A stretch of 64,000 nucleotides of DNA from Acinetobacter courvalinii (GTDB taxonomy: Bacteria > Pseudomonadota > Gammaproteobacteria > Pseudomonadales > Moraxellaceae): contig NZ_BMDA01000007.1 of the NCBI RefSeq assembly GCF_014635545.1, positions 62,001 to 126,000 on the forward strand, read 5' to 3'. The notes under the pieces were generated by a model that was not told where the DNA came from, did not search any database, and saw only the letters and a list, made by a program, of their open reading frames with translations. Each line of letters opens with the position of its first letter. Positions within the stretch are counted from its first letter, which is position 1. This document shows, one piece after another, positions 26,013-36,284 of this stretch. Position numbers and translations under genes: made by a program.

Positions 26013-28823
26013 TTAACTGTCGTGCGCATGCAAGATCAAATGTGCTGCCTGTCTGACCTGTTCAATCGCTGTATTGAGCTCACTGAAACGATGATTGGTT
26101 TCACGGATAAATTGATCATCTGCTTTACGGCGCTCTTTGCGTAAGGTCGAGACAAACTGTTCAAACTCACCTGAGACCTGTTGCAGATTCGGTGTACCGA
26201 CATAGCGGGTTGCGCCATACAGACGGTGTAGCACATGCTCGAGCTGTGGAAAATCTTCCATTTCAATCAACTGCTGCATTTCTGCAAGTTCGGTATCGAA
26301 ACTGTCGACCAGCATATTCAACAGGTCTTGCGCCAAATCTTCTTTGTTCGCAGCCAACTGCACGCTTTGTTGCCAGTTCAGAATATGAGGGTCAATGGAC
26401 TCGACTGGACGCTTTTGTTCAATATTGACTGGCTGGGCACTAAAGTTATTCTTGGTCCAGTGTGTCAGGATCTGGATGATCTGTTCCATCTGAATCGGTT
26501 TAGTGACATAGTCATTCATCCCCACTTTAAGTAACTTCTGCTTTTCATCTGCCAGTGCATGTGCGGTGAGGGCAATGATAGGCAGTTGCATGCCATTATC
26601 AAGCGTCGATTCTAGAGAGCGGATGGCGCGCGTGGTATCAATCCCTGACATGACCGGCATTTGAATATCCATAAATACCAGATCGAATGGTGGTGATTTT
26701 TGCTCGATACGCTCCTGAATAATATCAATGGCTTTTTGTCCGCTGAGTGCTTTGGTGGTGGTGACATTGAGTTCACCCAGTAACGCTTCAAGTACAATCA
26801 GGTTGGGTAGATGATCGTCAACGGCCAGAACGTGTAGACCTTGACCATTAAAGTCTTCAGGTTCCTGTTCGAAAATCGGCTGGTTACCGAGCAACTGAAC
26901 CAGCTCGCGACGACTAAGCGGTTGATACAGCGGACGTGCGCGATATTCATTCAGCATATTCGGATCAAGGCTCATCTGGTAACCATACACCGCAAGGTTA
27001 CCGTGATAACGCTGACGAATTTCTTTTAACAGGGCTTCGGTATCGCCGCTATGGTCCACAATCAGCCAGGTGCTTTCCTGCTGATTGAGATGATTTAAAC
27101 GGCTAAACAAGTCCAGAATGGATTGGGTTTCGATATGGGAAACCCGATAATTTTCCAGATATGAGCGTAGCACGCTGGCTGTTGCAGGATGGGCCAGATA
27201 AGACACCACCTGTAAATGGTCAAAATGAGGATGCTCGACAAACTCATCCTGTTCTTCCACTTTAAAGGATGCGGTAAACCAGAAGGTTGAACCTTTCTCT
27301 GTGGGTGCACGTTCCTGATTATCTTCAAAGCCAATCTGGCCGTGCATCAGGTGTACCAATTGCTTGGAAATGGCCAGACCGAGTCCAGTTCCACCAAATT
27401 GACGGGTAACCGAAGCATCCCCTTGGGAAAAGGATTCGAATAATTTTTTACGGTCAGTGCCGCTTAAGCCAATGCCGCTGTCCTGGACGCTGAAATGCAA
27501 TAAACATTGTCCAATTTCATCATCTTCCATCCGTACCCGCACGATAATCTCACCGTCAGGGGTGAACTTGATCGCATTGGAAATCAGGTTGGTCAGAATC
27601 TGTTTGAAACGTAACGCATCACCAACCACATGTTGTGGAATGTTTTCAGCATAATAGAAGGCCATATTGATATGCTTTTGTGCCGCCAGCGGCGAGAGCA
27701 TATCCATCACATCAAAGATGGCTTCTTCAAGATCAAACGGGGCGGTTTCGAGTTCCAGTTTACCTGCATCAATTTTAGAAAAGTCCAGTACATCATTAAT
27801 CAGTGCCAATAAATGCGCTGAGGATTTTCGAATGGTTTGCAGATACAGGTTCTGTTCATTGCTCAGGTTTTGCTGACGTAGCAACAAATGAATAAAGCCA
27901 TCAATACTGTTGAGTGGCGTTCTGAGCTCATGACTGATATTGGCTAGGAAAACCGACTTGGACTGATTGGATGAAATCGCCTGGTCACGCGCCTGACGAT
28001 AGGTAATGTTTTGAACTTCCAATGTATCCAGAGTCCGACGTAAATCTTCTTCGGTCTGTTCGGTATGTTCTTTCAATTCGAGAAAGCTAAAGTGCAGGCG
28101 TTTGACGACGTTGGCAATGTCACGCTGTAGTAAACGCAGTTCACCGGTACTGTTCACCACAATGTGCTGATCGAGGGTGTCGGCATTGAGTCGTTGCATC
28201 TGCATACGAATCTCGTAGATCGGGGCCAGCCAGCGACGGGAGAACACATTCAGGCAGAACAGTAAAATCAGGATGGTCAATAAACCAGTGACCACCAATG
28301 AAAGTAAGACTTTATAGCGGGCCAGTTCCAGTGGTTGATTGTCCAGTTCAATCATCAGCCAGACGGAATCAGGATTGCCGCTGTCCAGTTTTGCACCGTA
28401 AATATTATTGTGGTTATGCGAAATCGGGCCGAAAAAATTACTGTTATTGGGGAAGTTAGGCCAGAAGCGGTTGTTTTGATAACCGACACTTAAATAGGTC
28501 TGTCCTTTATTATCAATCAGCACGGCACGTTGTAAATTCTTTTCATCAAACATTTTTTGCATGATGTTTTGCGCGCGGTCATATTGATCGGGCTGCTCTT
28601 GCACCAGCTTTAATAAATCATTCGCGGTTTGATGATAGCGTGCCAGAATCGCCGAGGCATCTGAGCGCTGTTGCTGTTTGGCTGAGTTAGTGGTTTCGGC
28701 TAAAACCCAGAGAATTCCTACACTTGTCAAAATTGCAATTGGCACAAGAATCAGTGCAATCAACTGCCCATAAGCATGATTGAGGCGTAAACGTTTCGAT
28801 ATGGTCTTATTGAAATTTGACAT
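26013..28823 (-). CDS. gacS: Hybrid sensor histidine kinase GacS/BarA
   Basis: A 936-residue tripartite kinase that phosphorylates the response regulator GacA/UvrY and so controls Csr/Rsm small RNAs. It has an N-terminal membrane helix (LIALILVPIAILTSVGILWV), a periplasmic sensor, and a second helix near 180-200. Then come HAMP, HisKA with FLANISHELRTPLNS (His near 300), an HATPase domain, a receiver with DLVFMDIQMPVMSG (Asp near 735), and a C-terminal HPt domain with HRLYGATRYVG. It is divergent from cysM, as in other Acinetobacter genomes. Confidence 0.95.
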   Translation of the reverse strand: MSNFNKTISKRLRLNHAYGQLIALILVPIAILTSVGILWVLAETTNSAKQQQRSDASAILARYHQTANDLLKLVQEQPDQYDRAQNIMQKMFDEKNLQRAVLIDNKGQTYLSVGYQNNRFWPNFPNNSNFFGPISHNHNNIYGAKLDSGNPDSVWLMIELDNQPLELARYKVLLSLVVTGLLTILILLFCLNVFSRRWLAPIYEIRMQMQRLNADTLDQHIVVNSTGELRLLQRDIANVVKRLHFSFLELKEHTEQTEEDLRRTLDTLEVQNITYRQARDQAISSNQSKSVFLANISHELRTPLNSIDGFIHLLLRQQNLSNEQNLYLQTIRKSSAHLLALINDVLDFSKIDAGKLELETAPFDLEEAIFDVMDMLSPLAAQKHINMAFYYAENIPQHVVGDALRFKQILTNLISNAIKFTPDGEIIVRVRMEDDEIGQCLLHFSVQDSGIGLSGTDRKKLFESFSQGDASVTRQFGGTGLGLAISKQLVHLMHGQIGFEDNQERAPTEKGSTFWFTASFKVEEQDEFVEHPHFDHLQVVSYLAHPATASVLRSYLENYRVSHIETQSILDLFSRLNHLNQQESTWLIVDHSGDTEALLKEIRQRYHGNLAVYGYQMSLDPNMLNEYRARPLYQPLSRRELVQLLGNQPIFEQEPEDFNGQGLHVLAVDDHLPNLIVLEALLGELNVTTTKALSGQKAIDIIQERIEQKSPPFDLVFMDIQMPVMSGIDTTRAIRSLESTLDNGMQLPIIALTAHALADEKQKLLKVGMNDYVTKPIQMEQIIQILTHWTKNNFSAQPVNIEQKRPVESIDPHILNWQQSVQLAANKEDLAQDLLNMLVDSFDTELAEMQQLIEMEDFPQLEHVLHRLYGATRYVGTPNLQQVSGEFEQFVSTLRKERRKADDQFIRETNHRFSELNTAIEQVRQAAHLILHAHDS

Positions 28824-28972
28824 AGTTCGGTCAGATTTATCATTCTGCGCAATATCTTAGCATGCTTTCTGATAAGCGCAGCGATCTGCTTGCCAATAAA
28901 AAGCAGAGTGAAATGGTGCAGTATTTCTGTTTTTTTCATACAATAGTCGCCACCTTAATATCGGTGTCGATC

Positions 28973-29902
28973 ATGACGAATACGCAAACTGATTTTTTAG
29001 CAGATGAATTTTTACTGGATGAGTATGTCGGTAAAACCCCTTTAGTACGTTTGCAGCGTTTAGCGTGTCATACCCAGGCCACGGTATTAGCCAAATTAGA
29101 AGGTAACAATCCGGCAGGTTCGGTCAAGGATCGTCCTGCCTATAACATGATTGTACAGGCCGAAAAACGTGGGCAGATCCAGCCAGGCGATACCTTGATT
29201 GAAGCGACCAGTGGTAATACCGGTATTGCTTTGGCGATGGTTGCGGCCATGCGCGGCTATAAAATGAAGCTGATCATGCCGAACAACATGAGTCAGGAAC
29301 GTAAAGATGCCATGCTAGCTTATGGTGCGGAGTTGATTGAAGTGACTCAGCAGCAAGGCATGGAAGGCGCGCGTGACCTGGCGATGCAAATGCAGGCAGA
29401 AGGCAAGGGTTTTGTACTGAACCAGTTTGGTAACCCAGACAATGTTGAAGCGCATTATCTGACCACAGGACCTGAAATCTGGAAGCAAACAGGCGGCAAG
29501 ATTACTCATTTCGTTAGCTCGATGGGCACCACAGGTACGATCATGGGGGTTTCTAAATATTTGAAGGAACAAAACCCTGATATTCAGATTGTCGGTTTAC
29601 AACCTTCGGACGGTTCCAGCATCGCGGGGATTCGCCGTTGGCCTGAAGAATATTTGCCAACCATTTTTGATCGAAGTCGTGTCGACCGTATTATTGATAT
29701 TCCCCAGATTGAAGCAGAAAAAACCATGCGTAAGCTGGCACGTACCGAGGGGATCAGCGCGGGTACTTCTTCTGGTGGTGCAGTTTGGGCATCGGTTAAA
29801 CTTGCTGAAGAAACTCCTGATGCCGTGATTGTCTGCATTATCTGCGACCGCGGTGACCGTTATTTATCAACGGGTTTATTTTCAGTTCAAGATGAAGACT
29901 AA
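28973..29902 (+). CDS. cysM: Cysteine synthase B
   Basis: The PLP enzyme makes cysteine from O-acetylserine and sulfide or thiosulfate. NPAGSVKDRPAYNMI contains the PLP lysine (near 43), ATSGNTGIALAMVAAMRGYK the phosphate-binding loop, and SSMGTTGTIMGVSKYLKE and GISAGTSSGGAVWAS complete the pattern. The CysM-type KDRPA rather than CysK-type KDRIA supports the B isozyme. I start at the ATG at 28973 (309 aa); a longer open frame from 28862 adds residues unrelated to the family. Confidence 0.92.
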   Translation: MTNTQTDFLADEFLLDEYVGKTPLVRLQRLACHTQATVLAKLEGNNPAGSVKDRPAYNMIVQAEKRGQIQPGDTLIEATSGNTGIALAMVAAMRGYKMKLIMPNNMSQERKDAMLAYGAELIEVTQQQGMEGARDLAMQMQAEGKGFVLNQFGNPDNVEAHYLTTGPEIWKQTGGKITHFVSSMGTTGTIMGVSKYLKEQNPDIQIVGLQPSDGSSIAGIRRWPEEYLPTIFDRSRVDRIIDIPQIEAEKTMRKLARTEGISAGTSSGGAVWASVKLAEETPDAVIVCIICDRGDRYLSTGLFSVQDED

Positions 29903-29920
29903 TCTCCCGTCGGGCGCTGT

Positions 29921-29957
29921 TATAATGACAGCTCACCCTTGGTTCAAGGGAGCTGTT
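29921..29957 (+). promoter_or_regulatory. TATAAT hexamer plus strong hairpin between cysM and the exonuclease gene
   Basis: A consensus TATAAT (29921-29926) is followed at once by ACAGCT-ca-CCCTTG-gtt-CAAGGG-AGCTGT (29928-29956). Transcripts from a promoter using this -10 would begin inside the hairpin. The arm is followed only by a short T run, so it may be a cysM terminator, a leader stem, or an operator. No -35 of good quality is visible. Confidence 0.4.
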
Positions 29958-29980
29958 TCGCTCCGTAAGGGAATTCTGAA

Positions 29981-30802
29981 ATGAATTTACGCTTTCCGAT
30001 TTTAGTGTTTGATATTGAGACCCTGACTGATCTCAAGGCCGGGGCACATCTCCATGATCTGGACTTGCCAGCAGCCGATGTAGAACAGGCGCTGACCAAG
30101 ATTCGCCGCCAGGAATCAGGTGTAGAATTTCAGCGTCTGCCTTTACATGAGATTGTCTGTATTTCTGGATTATGGATTGATGAAAAAGGCTTTCGCCTGT
30201 TTTCATTCAGTCAGGAGCAGAATAGCGAAGCAGAAATGCTGGCCAAGTTTCTGTCTATTTTTGACAAGAAGCAGCCGACACTGGTGAGCTGGAATGGTTC
30301 GCAATTTGACTTGCCAGTGATTCTGTTCCGGGCTATGTACCACGGCCTGTCTGCGCCGAGCCTGTTTGATCAGGGCGAAATTGACCAGCAGAAGCGCTAC
30401 AACAATTATCAGAATCGCTATCACCATCGTCATGTTGACCTGATGGATGTGATGGCCATGTTTAATGGTCGTAATTTCCAGAAGCTGGATGATATTGCCT
30501 GTTTGCTGGGTTTTCCGGGCAAACGTGGTGAAGTTGGCTATCGTGTGCCAGACTATGTCCGTACTGAACAATGGTTAAAACTGACCAGTTATTGTGAAGG
30601 CGATGTGCTGAATACATGGCTGGTCTATATCCGCTGGTTGTTGCTAAAAGGTCAGCTCAATCAAAAGGATCATCAACAGTTGATTCAGGCAACGATTGAT
30701 TATTTACAAACTCAAACGCAACAAACTGAATTTTTACAGGTATGGCAACAAACATCGCAATATACTGTATTTACCGCACCCACTTTTGCGCCAAAAAATT
30801 AG
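29981..30802 (+). CDS. PolB-like predicted 3'-5' exonuclease
   Basis: The 273-residue protein belongs to the DEDDy exonuclease superfamily (DNA_pol_B_exo2 type). Exo I is FDIETLTD near residues 10-17, Exo II is VSWNGSQFDLPVI near 105-117, and Exo III is the YCEGDVLNTWLVY segment near 205-217 with the Tyr and Asp spaced as in DEDDy enzymes. Such proteins are stand-alone proofreading-type nucleases with poorly defined roles. It lies ten bases upstream of rlmD and is likely cotranscribed with it. Confidence 0.85.
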   Translation: MNLRFPILVFDIETLTDLKAGAHLHDLDLPAADVEQALTKIRRQESGVEFQRLPLHEIVCISGLWIDEKGFRLFSFSQEQNSEAEMLAKFLSIFDKKQPTLVSWNGSQFDLPVILFRAMYHGLSAPSLFDQGEIDQQKRYNNYQNRYHHRHVDLMDVMAMFNGRNFQKLDDIACLLGFPGKRGEVGYRVPDYVRTEQWLKLTSYCEGDVLNTWLVYIRWLLLKGQLNQKDHQQLIQATIDYLQTQTQQTEFLQVWQQTSQYTVFTAPTFAPKN

Positions 30803-30811
30803 GTTCATCTT

Positions 30812-32221
30812 TTGAAACACAAAGCGAAACATCGCCCCGCCCAATATCCAACCTATACCTTTCAAATCGAAGCGTTTTCTCATGAAGGGCGCGGCATCGC
30901 GCATTATGGAACGCATCCTGATCATCCTAAAGAAAAGCATGGCAAGAAAGTCTTTATTCGCTATGGTCTCGTCGGTGAAACGGTACAGGCAAAGATTACC
31001 AACCAGACTTCTCGTCTGGAAGAAGCCGACATGATCAAGCTGGAAGGTGAGGCGGCTGAAGGTCGTGTCGATCCGATCTGTCCTCATTTTGGGGTATGTG
31101 GTGGCTGTAGCCTGCAACATATTCATCCTGACCAGCAGATTTTGTTGAAACAGAATGTGTTGAAGTCGCATTTACAACATTTTGCTGGTTTAGAGCCTGA
31201 GCAATGGCTGGCACCGATCCGTTCGGTAAAAACCGATTATCGCCGTCGTGCCCGTATCGGGGTGCGCTATATTGCCAAACAGAACCGTTTGGTGATGGGT
31301 TTTCGTGAGCATCATAGTAATCACCTCACTGCCATCCAGCAGTGCAATGTATTGGATCAAACTTTGTCCGAAAGCTTGCCTGAACTTAGAAAATTACTCG
31401 AAAGTCTTACAGGCAAAGCCCATATCGGTCATATAGAATTGGCCATGGGCGATACCGAGGTGGCATTGCTGATTCGTCATCTTGATGAATTAAATGTGTC
31501 GGATGTCAACCAATTACGTCAGTTTACGTTACTCAAGGGATGGCAGTTGTATTTGCAGCCCAAAGGGGCAGAGAGTTTACATCGAGTAGATGATGCTCAG
31601 GCACCGATGCGCTTGCATTACAGTCTGGATGATTTTGCAGTCAAATTTGCATTTTCACCTTTAGACTTTACCCAGGTGAACAGCGCTGTAAATGCACAGA
31701 TGATTCACTTGGCATGTGAATTGCTTCAGTTACAGCAAGGGGAGAGAGTGCTTGACCTGTTCTGTGGATTAGGCAATTTCTCGCTCCCGATTGCACGTCG
31801 TGTGGGAGAAACGGGTCAAGTGGTGGGTGTTGAAGCAAGTGATGAGATGGTGCAACGGGCAACTGAAAATGCGAAAGCCAATCAATTGCCACAAGCAATG
31901 TTCTTTTCACAAGATTTAACAAAAGACTTTTCGCATCATTCTTGGGCGAAACAGGGATTTGATGCATTATTAATTGATCCTCCACGATCAGGTGCGTTTG
32001 AAGTCATGCAATATGTACCTAATTTTGGAGCGAAAAGAATCGTTTATGTATCATGTAACCCATCAACACTGGCAAGGGATGCAGGTGTACTGGCACAATA
32101 TGGCTATCGGTTAAAGAAAGCTGCGGTGATGGACATGTTTACGCATACTGAACATGTTGAATCGATTGCCCTGTTTGAGAAAATTGAGAAGCTGGAAAAA
32201 ATCGAAGAGATAAACGATTAA
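30812..32221 (+). CDS. rlmD: 23S rRNA (uracil(1939)-C(5))-methyltransferase
   Basis: The 469-residue enzyme (RumA) methylates U1939. An N-terminal TRAM domain leads to [15 protein letters not shown] (near 90-104), which with a further upstream or downstream Cys binds a [4Fe-4S] cluster. The SAM domain has [16 protein letters not shown] (near 312-327), and the catalytic region [11 protein letters not shown] and [15 protein letters not shown] carries the nucleophilic Cys. The start is TTG at 30812 with AGGTT upstream; there is no ATG in range. Probably an operon with the exonuclease gene and relA. Confidence 0.94.
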   Translation: MKHKAKHRPAQYPTYTFQIEAFSHEGRGIAHYGTHPDHPKEKHGKKVFIRYGLVGETVQAKITNQTSRLEEADMIKLEGEAAEGRVDPICPHFGVCGGCSLQHIHPDQQILLKQNVLKSHLQHFAGLEPEQWLAPIRSVKTDYRRRARIGVRYIAKQNRLVMGFREHHSNHLTAIQQCNVLDQTLSESLPELRKLLESLTGKAHIGHIELAMGDTEVALLIRHLDELNVSDVNQLRQFTLLKGWQLYLQPKGAESLHRVDDAQAPMRLHYSLDDFAVKFAFSPLDFTQVNSAVNAQMIHLACELLQLQQGERVLDLFCGLGNFSLPIARRVGETGQVVGVEASDEMVQRATENAKANQLPQAMFFSQDLTKDFSHHSWAKQGFDALLIDPPRSGAFEVMQYVPNFGAKRIVYVSCNPSTLARDAGVLAQYGYRLKKAAVMDMFTHTEHVESIALFEKIEKLEKIEEIND

Positions 32222-32252
32222 AAAATGAGTTACATATCCAGAGGAGAAAGGT

Positions 32253-34556
32253 ATGGTCACAGTACGTGAACAGTTACCTGGACGACTCCAAGAGTTGTCT
32301 GAGGAAGCGACTGTAGAACATGCCGCTGAAGCGCAAAGTAGTCTGGTCTCCTGGCTAGATCGGGTGCGTGGTATTTTGGATGGGGCTGAGCTGAAACAAC
32401 TTCAAAAAGTTGCCGAGCTGACCTTAGCAAAAGAGTTACAAGCGACGGATCATCGTATCAATACCTTTAGTACAGGTATTGGTATGGCGGATATTTTGGC
32501 CCATTTGCATGTCGACGAAGACACGCTTTCAGCGGCAGTGTTATATCGTAGTGTACGTGAAGGTCTGATTACTTTAGAGGACATTCAACAGCAGTTTGGC
32601 GAGCAGGTTCTGGCTTTGGTAAAAGGCACACTTGCAATGGGTAAACTGTCGGAGTTGATTGAAAAGAATAAGCGTTTAGAAGACCATTTTAATAATAATC
32701 AACGTGAACATCTAAACGGCATTTATAAGATGCTGATTTCAGTGACGGAAGATGTTCGGGTTGTGCTGATCAAGCTGGCAGAACGTACCTATGCCTTACG
32801 TGAGTTGGCAACCGCCAGTAAAGAGCGCCAAGAGCGGGTGGCACGTGAGATTCTGACCATTTACTCGCCGCTTGCGCACCGTTTGGGGATTGCCCAGCTC
32901 AAATGGGAGCTGGAGGATCTGGCCTTTCGTTATCTGGCCCCGGAACGCTATAAAGAAATTGCGTCTTTGCTGAACGAAAAGCGTCTGGAGCGTGAGCAAT
33001 ATATTCAGTTTGTGATTGATAAACTGAAAACCGAATTGGCTGCATATGATATTCAGGCGGAAATCACCGGGCGTGTGAAGCACATTTATTCGATTTATCG
33101 AAAAATGAAAAGCAAGAACCTGAGCTTCGATCAGCTTTATGATATTCGGGCAGTGCGTGTACTGGTCAAGAGCGTTCCAGATTGCTATCACGCTCTGGGC
33201 ATCGTGCATCAGATCTGGCGGCATATTCCGAACCAGTTCGATGACTATGTCACCAATCCGAAAGCCAATGGCTATCGTTCATTGCATACCGCGGTAATTG
33301 CTGAGAACAAGTCATTGGAAGTACAGATTCGTACTTTTGAAATGCATAACGAAGCTGAGCTTGGGGTGTGTTCGCACTTTAACTATAAAGAAGGCGCCAA
33401 AAATACCGATCATTCCTTTAATGACCGTTTGCATTCATTACGTGCGGTGCTTGAGCATTATCAGGAACGTACTGAAACCACGCCACATGCTGAAGATGAA
33501 GAATCGAACGGCATTGATCAGATTCAGGATTTTGAGAATTTTGAAAAGATCTATGTGTTTAGCCGTGATGGGGATATCAAGGAATTACCACGTGGTTCCA
33601 CTGTTCTAGACTTTGCCTATCATGTGCACACCGAGGTTGGAAACAAGTGCTATGCGGCACGAGTGAACCAGCGTTATGTGCCTTTAACCTATATGTTAAA
33701 GACCGGTGAGCAGGTTGAGATTTTAACCAAGAAAGATCGTGAACCGAACCGTGACTGGTTGGTGAATTCGCTGGGTTATATCAAGACTGCACGTGCACGT
33801 GACAAGTTACGTCACTGGTTTAGGCAGCAAGACCGTAGCAAGAATGTCGAAGTCGGGCGTGAGCTACTCACGAAAGAGCTGGCGCGTTTAGCCATCCATC
33901 CCAAGAGTATTGACCTGAAGGATTATTCATCTCATTTCAACCTGAAATCGGGTGATGATATTCTGGTGGCTTTGGTCAGTGGTGATATCAGCCTGCATGC
34001 CCTGATGAATCAGGTCAACCGTCAGATGCATCTAGATCAGGATGAACCTGAACTGGTGCTGAAACCGGCGTTAAATCCGCGTGCCAGCCATACGCTATCT
34101 GCGCATGGTATCCTGATTGATGGACTGGACAATGTCGAGCTGCATATTGCGCAATGTTGTCAGCCAGTACATGGTGAATCGATTGGTGGTTATATCACCT
34201 TGAATCGCGGTGTCAGTATCCATAAGGTGGCATGTCCAGATTACTTGCGCATGACCACACAAGAGCCAGAACGCGCAGTTGAAGCAGACTGGGAAATGCA
34301 GCCAACCCGTGGTCAGAGTGTTCAAATCGTGGTGGAAGCGTATGATCGCCGTGGTTTGCTCAAGGATCTGACCCAGGTGATTTTCTCAGACCAGATCAAT
34401 ATCCGTCAGGTCAATACCATTTCTGAGGCAGATGGTATTGCCAATATGAAGTTATTGATTGAAGTCAAAGGTTTGGCACAGTTGTCCAGATTGCTGGCTC
34501 GTCTGGAGCAGCAACCCGGGATTATCAGTGCTCGACGTCTGGTTCAAGGCAGTTAA
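32253..34556 (+). CDS. relA: GTP pyrophosphokinase RelA ((p)ppGpp synthetase I)
   Basis: The 767-residue protein makes (p)ppGpp when uncharged tRNA enters the ribosome. The N-terminal hydrolase-like domain is degenerate: where SpoT has the metal-binding His-Asp pair this protein has AAVLYRSVREG, so it should be synthetase-only. The synthetase domain contains GRVKHIYSIYRKMKSKNLSF and DIRAVRVLV. A TGS domain (VFSRDGDIKELPRGSTVLDF) and a C-terminal ACT domain (VVEAYDRRGLLKDLTQVI) follow. AGAGGAGAAAGG precedes the ATG. A terminator lies directly downstream. Confidence 0.95.
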   Translation: MVTVREQLPGRLQELSEEATVEHAAEAQSSLVSWLDRVRGILDGAELKQLQKVAELTLAKELQATDHRINTFSTGIGMADILAHLHVDEDTLSAAVLYRSVREGLITLEDIQQQFGEQVLALVKGTLAMGKLSELIEKNKRLEDHFNNNQREHLNGIYKMLISVTEDVRVVLIKLAERTYALRELATASKERQERVAREILTIYSPLAHRLGIAQLKWELEDLAFRYLAPERYKEIASLLNEKRLEREQYIQFVIDKLKTELAAYDIQAEITGRVKHIYSIYRKMKSKNLSFDQLYDIRAVRVLVKSVPDCYHALGIVHQIWRHIPNQFDDYVTNPKANGYRSLHTAVIAENKSLEVQIRTFEMHNEAELGVCSHFNYKEGAKNTDHSFNDRLHSLRAVLEHYQERTETTPHAEDEESNGIDQIQDFENFEKIYVFSRDGDIKELPRGSTVLDFAYHVHTEVGNKCYAARVNQRYVPLTYMLKTGEQVEILTKKDREPNRDWLVNSLGYIKTARARDKLRHWFRQQDRSKNVEVGRELLTKELARLAIHPKSIDLKDYSSHFNLKSGDDILVALVSGDISLHALMNQVNRQMHLDQDEPELVLKPALNPRASHTLSAHGILIDGLDNVELHIAQCCQPVHGESIGGYITLNRGVSIHKVACPDYLRMTTQEPERAVEADWEMQPTRGQSVQIVVEAYDRRGLLKDLTQVIFSDQINIRQVNTISEADGIANMKLLIEVKGLAQLSRLLARLEQQPGIISARRLVQGS

Positions 34557-34568
34557 GCTGGCCAACGT

Positions 34569-34597
34569 AAAAAGCTGCATTTCGATGCAGCTTTTTT
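34569..34597. terminator. Bidirectional terminator between relA and the SDR gene
   Basis: AAAGCTGCAT (34571-34580), loop TTCG, ATGCAGCTTT (34585-34594) and a T run. The convergent SDR gene ends at 34602, so it can serve both. Confidence 0.92.
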
Positions 34598-34601
34598 ATG
34601 C

Positions 34602-35375
34602 CTAACGTTTGGATAAAAACAGATTGGTCCAGCGATTCAGGAACTGCGGACTAAGGCTGGATAACTGATAGAGCAGTCTGGTTTTTATGCCGACAGGCGT
34701 ATGGGGCGGGAGCAAGGCATGATCTTTGTGTTGTGCCAAATCTAGAACCTGTTTTGCGACATCGGCAGGAGTCAAATCTACCCCAATATTCTGGATACTG
34801 CCTGCATCCATGTTTTTTACCATGTTGGTTTGTACAAATAAGGGCATCACATCCAGAACACGGATTTTATATTTCTGCCATTCTACATCCAGAGCCTCGG
34901 TTAAACCGCGCACCGCAAATTTACTGGCGGAGTAAGACGCCAGATCAGCTTGACCATAAATCGCTGAGGCAGAGGAAAGGTTGATGACACGGGCAAAATC
35001 GGCCTGTTGCAGGTGTGCTAACGCGGCATGACAGCCATTGAGCATGCCTTTGAGATTGATATCAATAATGCGGTGATGTGATTGAATATCCGTATTTTCA
35101 AATGGTCCTGAGTAAAGAATGCCAGCATTGTTAATGAGCAGGTTAAGTTCACCAGCCCAGTGAGTAAATTCCTGCAATGCAGTTTGCCATTGTTGGTAAT
35201 TGCTGACATCCAGATAACCGGCTTTGGCATGTATGCCCAGTTCTGCAGCTAAAGCCTGTGCTTGCTGTTGATTGATATCATAGATTCCCACTTTGAAACC
35301 TTGCTGGTAGAAGAGGCGGGCGATTTCAGCACCAATGCCTTGTGCAGCCCCACTAATAAAAACACTCTGTTGCAT
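34602..35375 (-). CDS. Short-chain dehydrogenase/reductase
   Basis: A 257-residue classical SDR: SGAAQGIGAEIARLFYQQG (cofactor loop, near 8-26), YDINQQ (Asp selecting NAD), LLINNAGILYSG (near 83-94), the catalytic Ser in VINLSSASAIYG and Tyr-Lys in YSASK (near 150). The C-terminal FVQTNMVKNM and a hydrophobic tail resemble the DltE/YbbO-like and oxidoreductases of lipid metabolism. The substrate cannot be named. It is divergent from mazG. Confidence 0.85.
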   Translation of the reverse strand: MQQSVFISGAAQGIGAEIARLFYQQGFKVGIYDINQQQAQALAAELGIHAKAGYLDVSNYQQWQTALQEFTHWAGELNLLINNAGILYSGPFENTDIQSHHRIIDINLKGMLNGCHAALAHLQQADFARVINLSSASAIYGQADLASYSASKFAVRGLTEALDVEWQKYKIRVLDVMPLFVQTNMVKNMDAGSIQNIGVDLTPADVAKQVLDLAQHKDHALLPPHTPVGIKTRLLYQLSSLSPQFLNRWTNLFLSKR

Positions 35376-35477
35376 TGCCTTCCCTTGCTTTATATTGATA
35401 GTTTTTGCGTGCGTGTATATTACGCATAAGCGTATTCGGGCTGCAACACGTTGCTTCGATCAAGTGTGGAGATCATC

Positions 35478-36284
35478 ATGGAAAAGTTATTGGCAATCAT
35501 GCAAGAGTTAAGACAAAAGTGTCCATGGGATCAACAGCAAACACCAGAAAGCTTAACCCGTTATGCCATTGAAGAAGCTTATGAAGTTGAGGCAGCAATT
35601 CGCTCGGGGGACATCGACGAAATCCGCAATGAACTGGGTGATTTATTGTTGCAAGTGGTATTCCAGTCACAAATGTTTGATGAAAAAGGATTATTTAATT
35701 TTCAGGATGTGGTAAATGCAATCAGTGAAAAATTAATCCGCCGTCATCCCCATGTTTTTGAGGCGGAAAAATATCAAAATTTGAGTGCTGAGCAAGTCAG
35801 TGCATTATGGAAACAGATCAAACAACAGGAAAAACAGGGTAAAGTACAGTCTCGGTTAGATGAGATCAAGCATGCACCTGCACTGGTACAGGCGCATGAA
35901 ATTCAAAAAAAGGCAGCGCAACTGGGTTTTGATTTTGAATGTGTTGAAGACGCTTATGGCAAACTGGATGAGGAGCTCGAAGAGTTACAACAGGCGATCA
36001 ACAGCCACAATAGCGATGATATTCAGGAAGAGTTTGGAGATTGCTTATTCTCTCTGATCAATGTGGGACGAAAGCTTGGCGTGTCGAGTGAGAGCGCCTT
36101 GTTGGCGACGATCCATAAATTTAGAAGCCGTTTTGCTTTTATTGAGCAGCAGGCACAACAACAACACAAAGACTTGCAAGACATGAGTTTGGCTGAAATG
36201 GATGAGCTCTGGGAGCAAGCAAAACGACAATTAAAAGCTCAGGAGAGCAACCATGATATTGCAGCAAGTATGCCGCAAACATAA
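35478..36284 (+). CDS. mazG: Nucleoside triphosphate pyrophosphohydrolase MazG
   Basis: MazG hydrolyses NTPs and dNTPs to the monophosphates and influences stringent-response signalling. I start at the ATG at 35478 (268 aa), which has GGAG nine bases upstream and gives MEKLLAIMQELRQKCPWDQQ. The first MazG domain has ESLTRYAIEEAYEVEAAI and ELGDLLLQVVFQSQMF; the second has LDEELEELQQAI and EEFGDCLFSLINVGRKLG, each an EExxE...D-type magnesium site. Its 3' end overlaps comEA by 32 bases. Confidence 0.94.
   Translation: MEKLLAIMQELRQKCPWDQQQTPESLTRYAIEEAYEVEAAIRSGDIDEIRNELGDLLLQVVFQSQMFDEKGLFNFQDVVNAISEKLIRRHPHVFEAEKYQNLSAEQVSALWKQIKQQEKQGKVQSRLDEIKHAPALVQAHEIQKKAAQLGFDFECVEDAYGKLDEELEELQQAINSHNSDDIQEEFGDCLFSLINVGRKLGVSSESALLATIHKFRSRFAFIEQQAQQQHKDLQDMSLAEMDELWEQAKRQLKAQESNHDIAASMPQT

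Noticed and set aside
32253-34556. Bifunctional SpoT instead of RelA
   Set aside because: The hydrolase-domain His-Asp metal site is replaced, which fits synthetase-only RelA.
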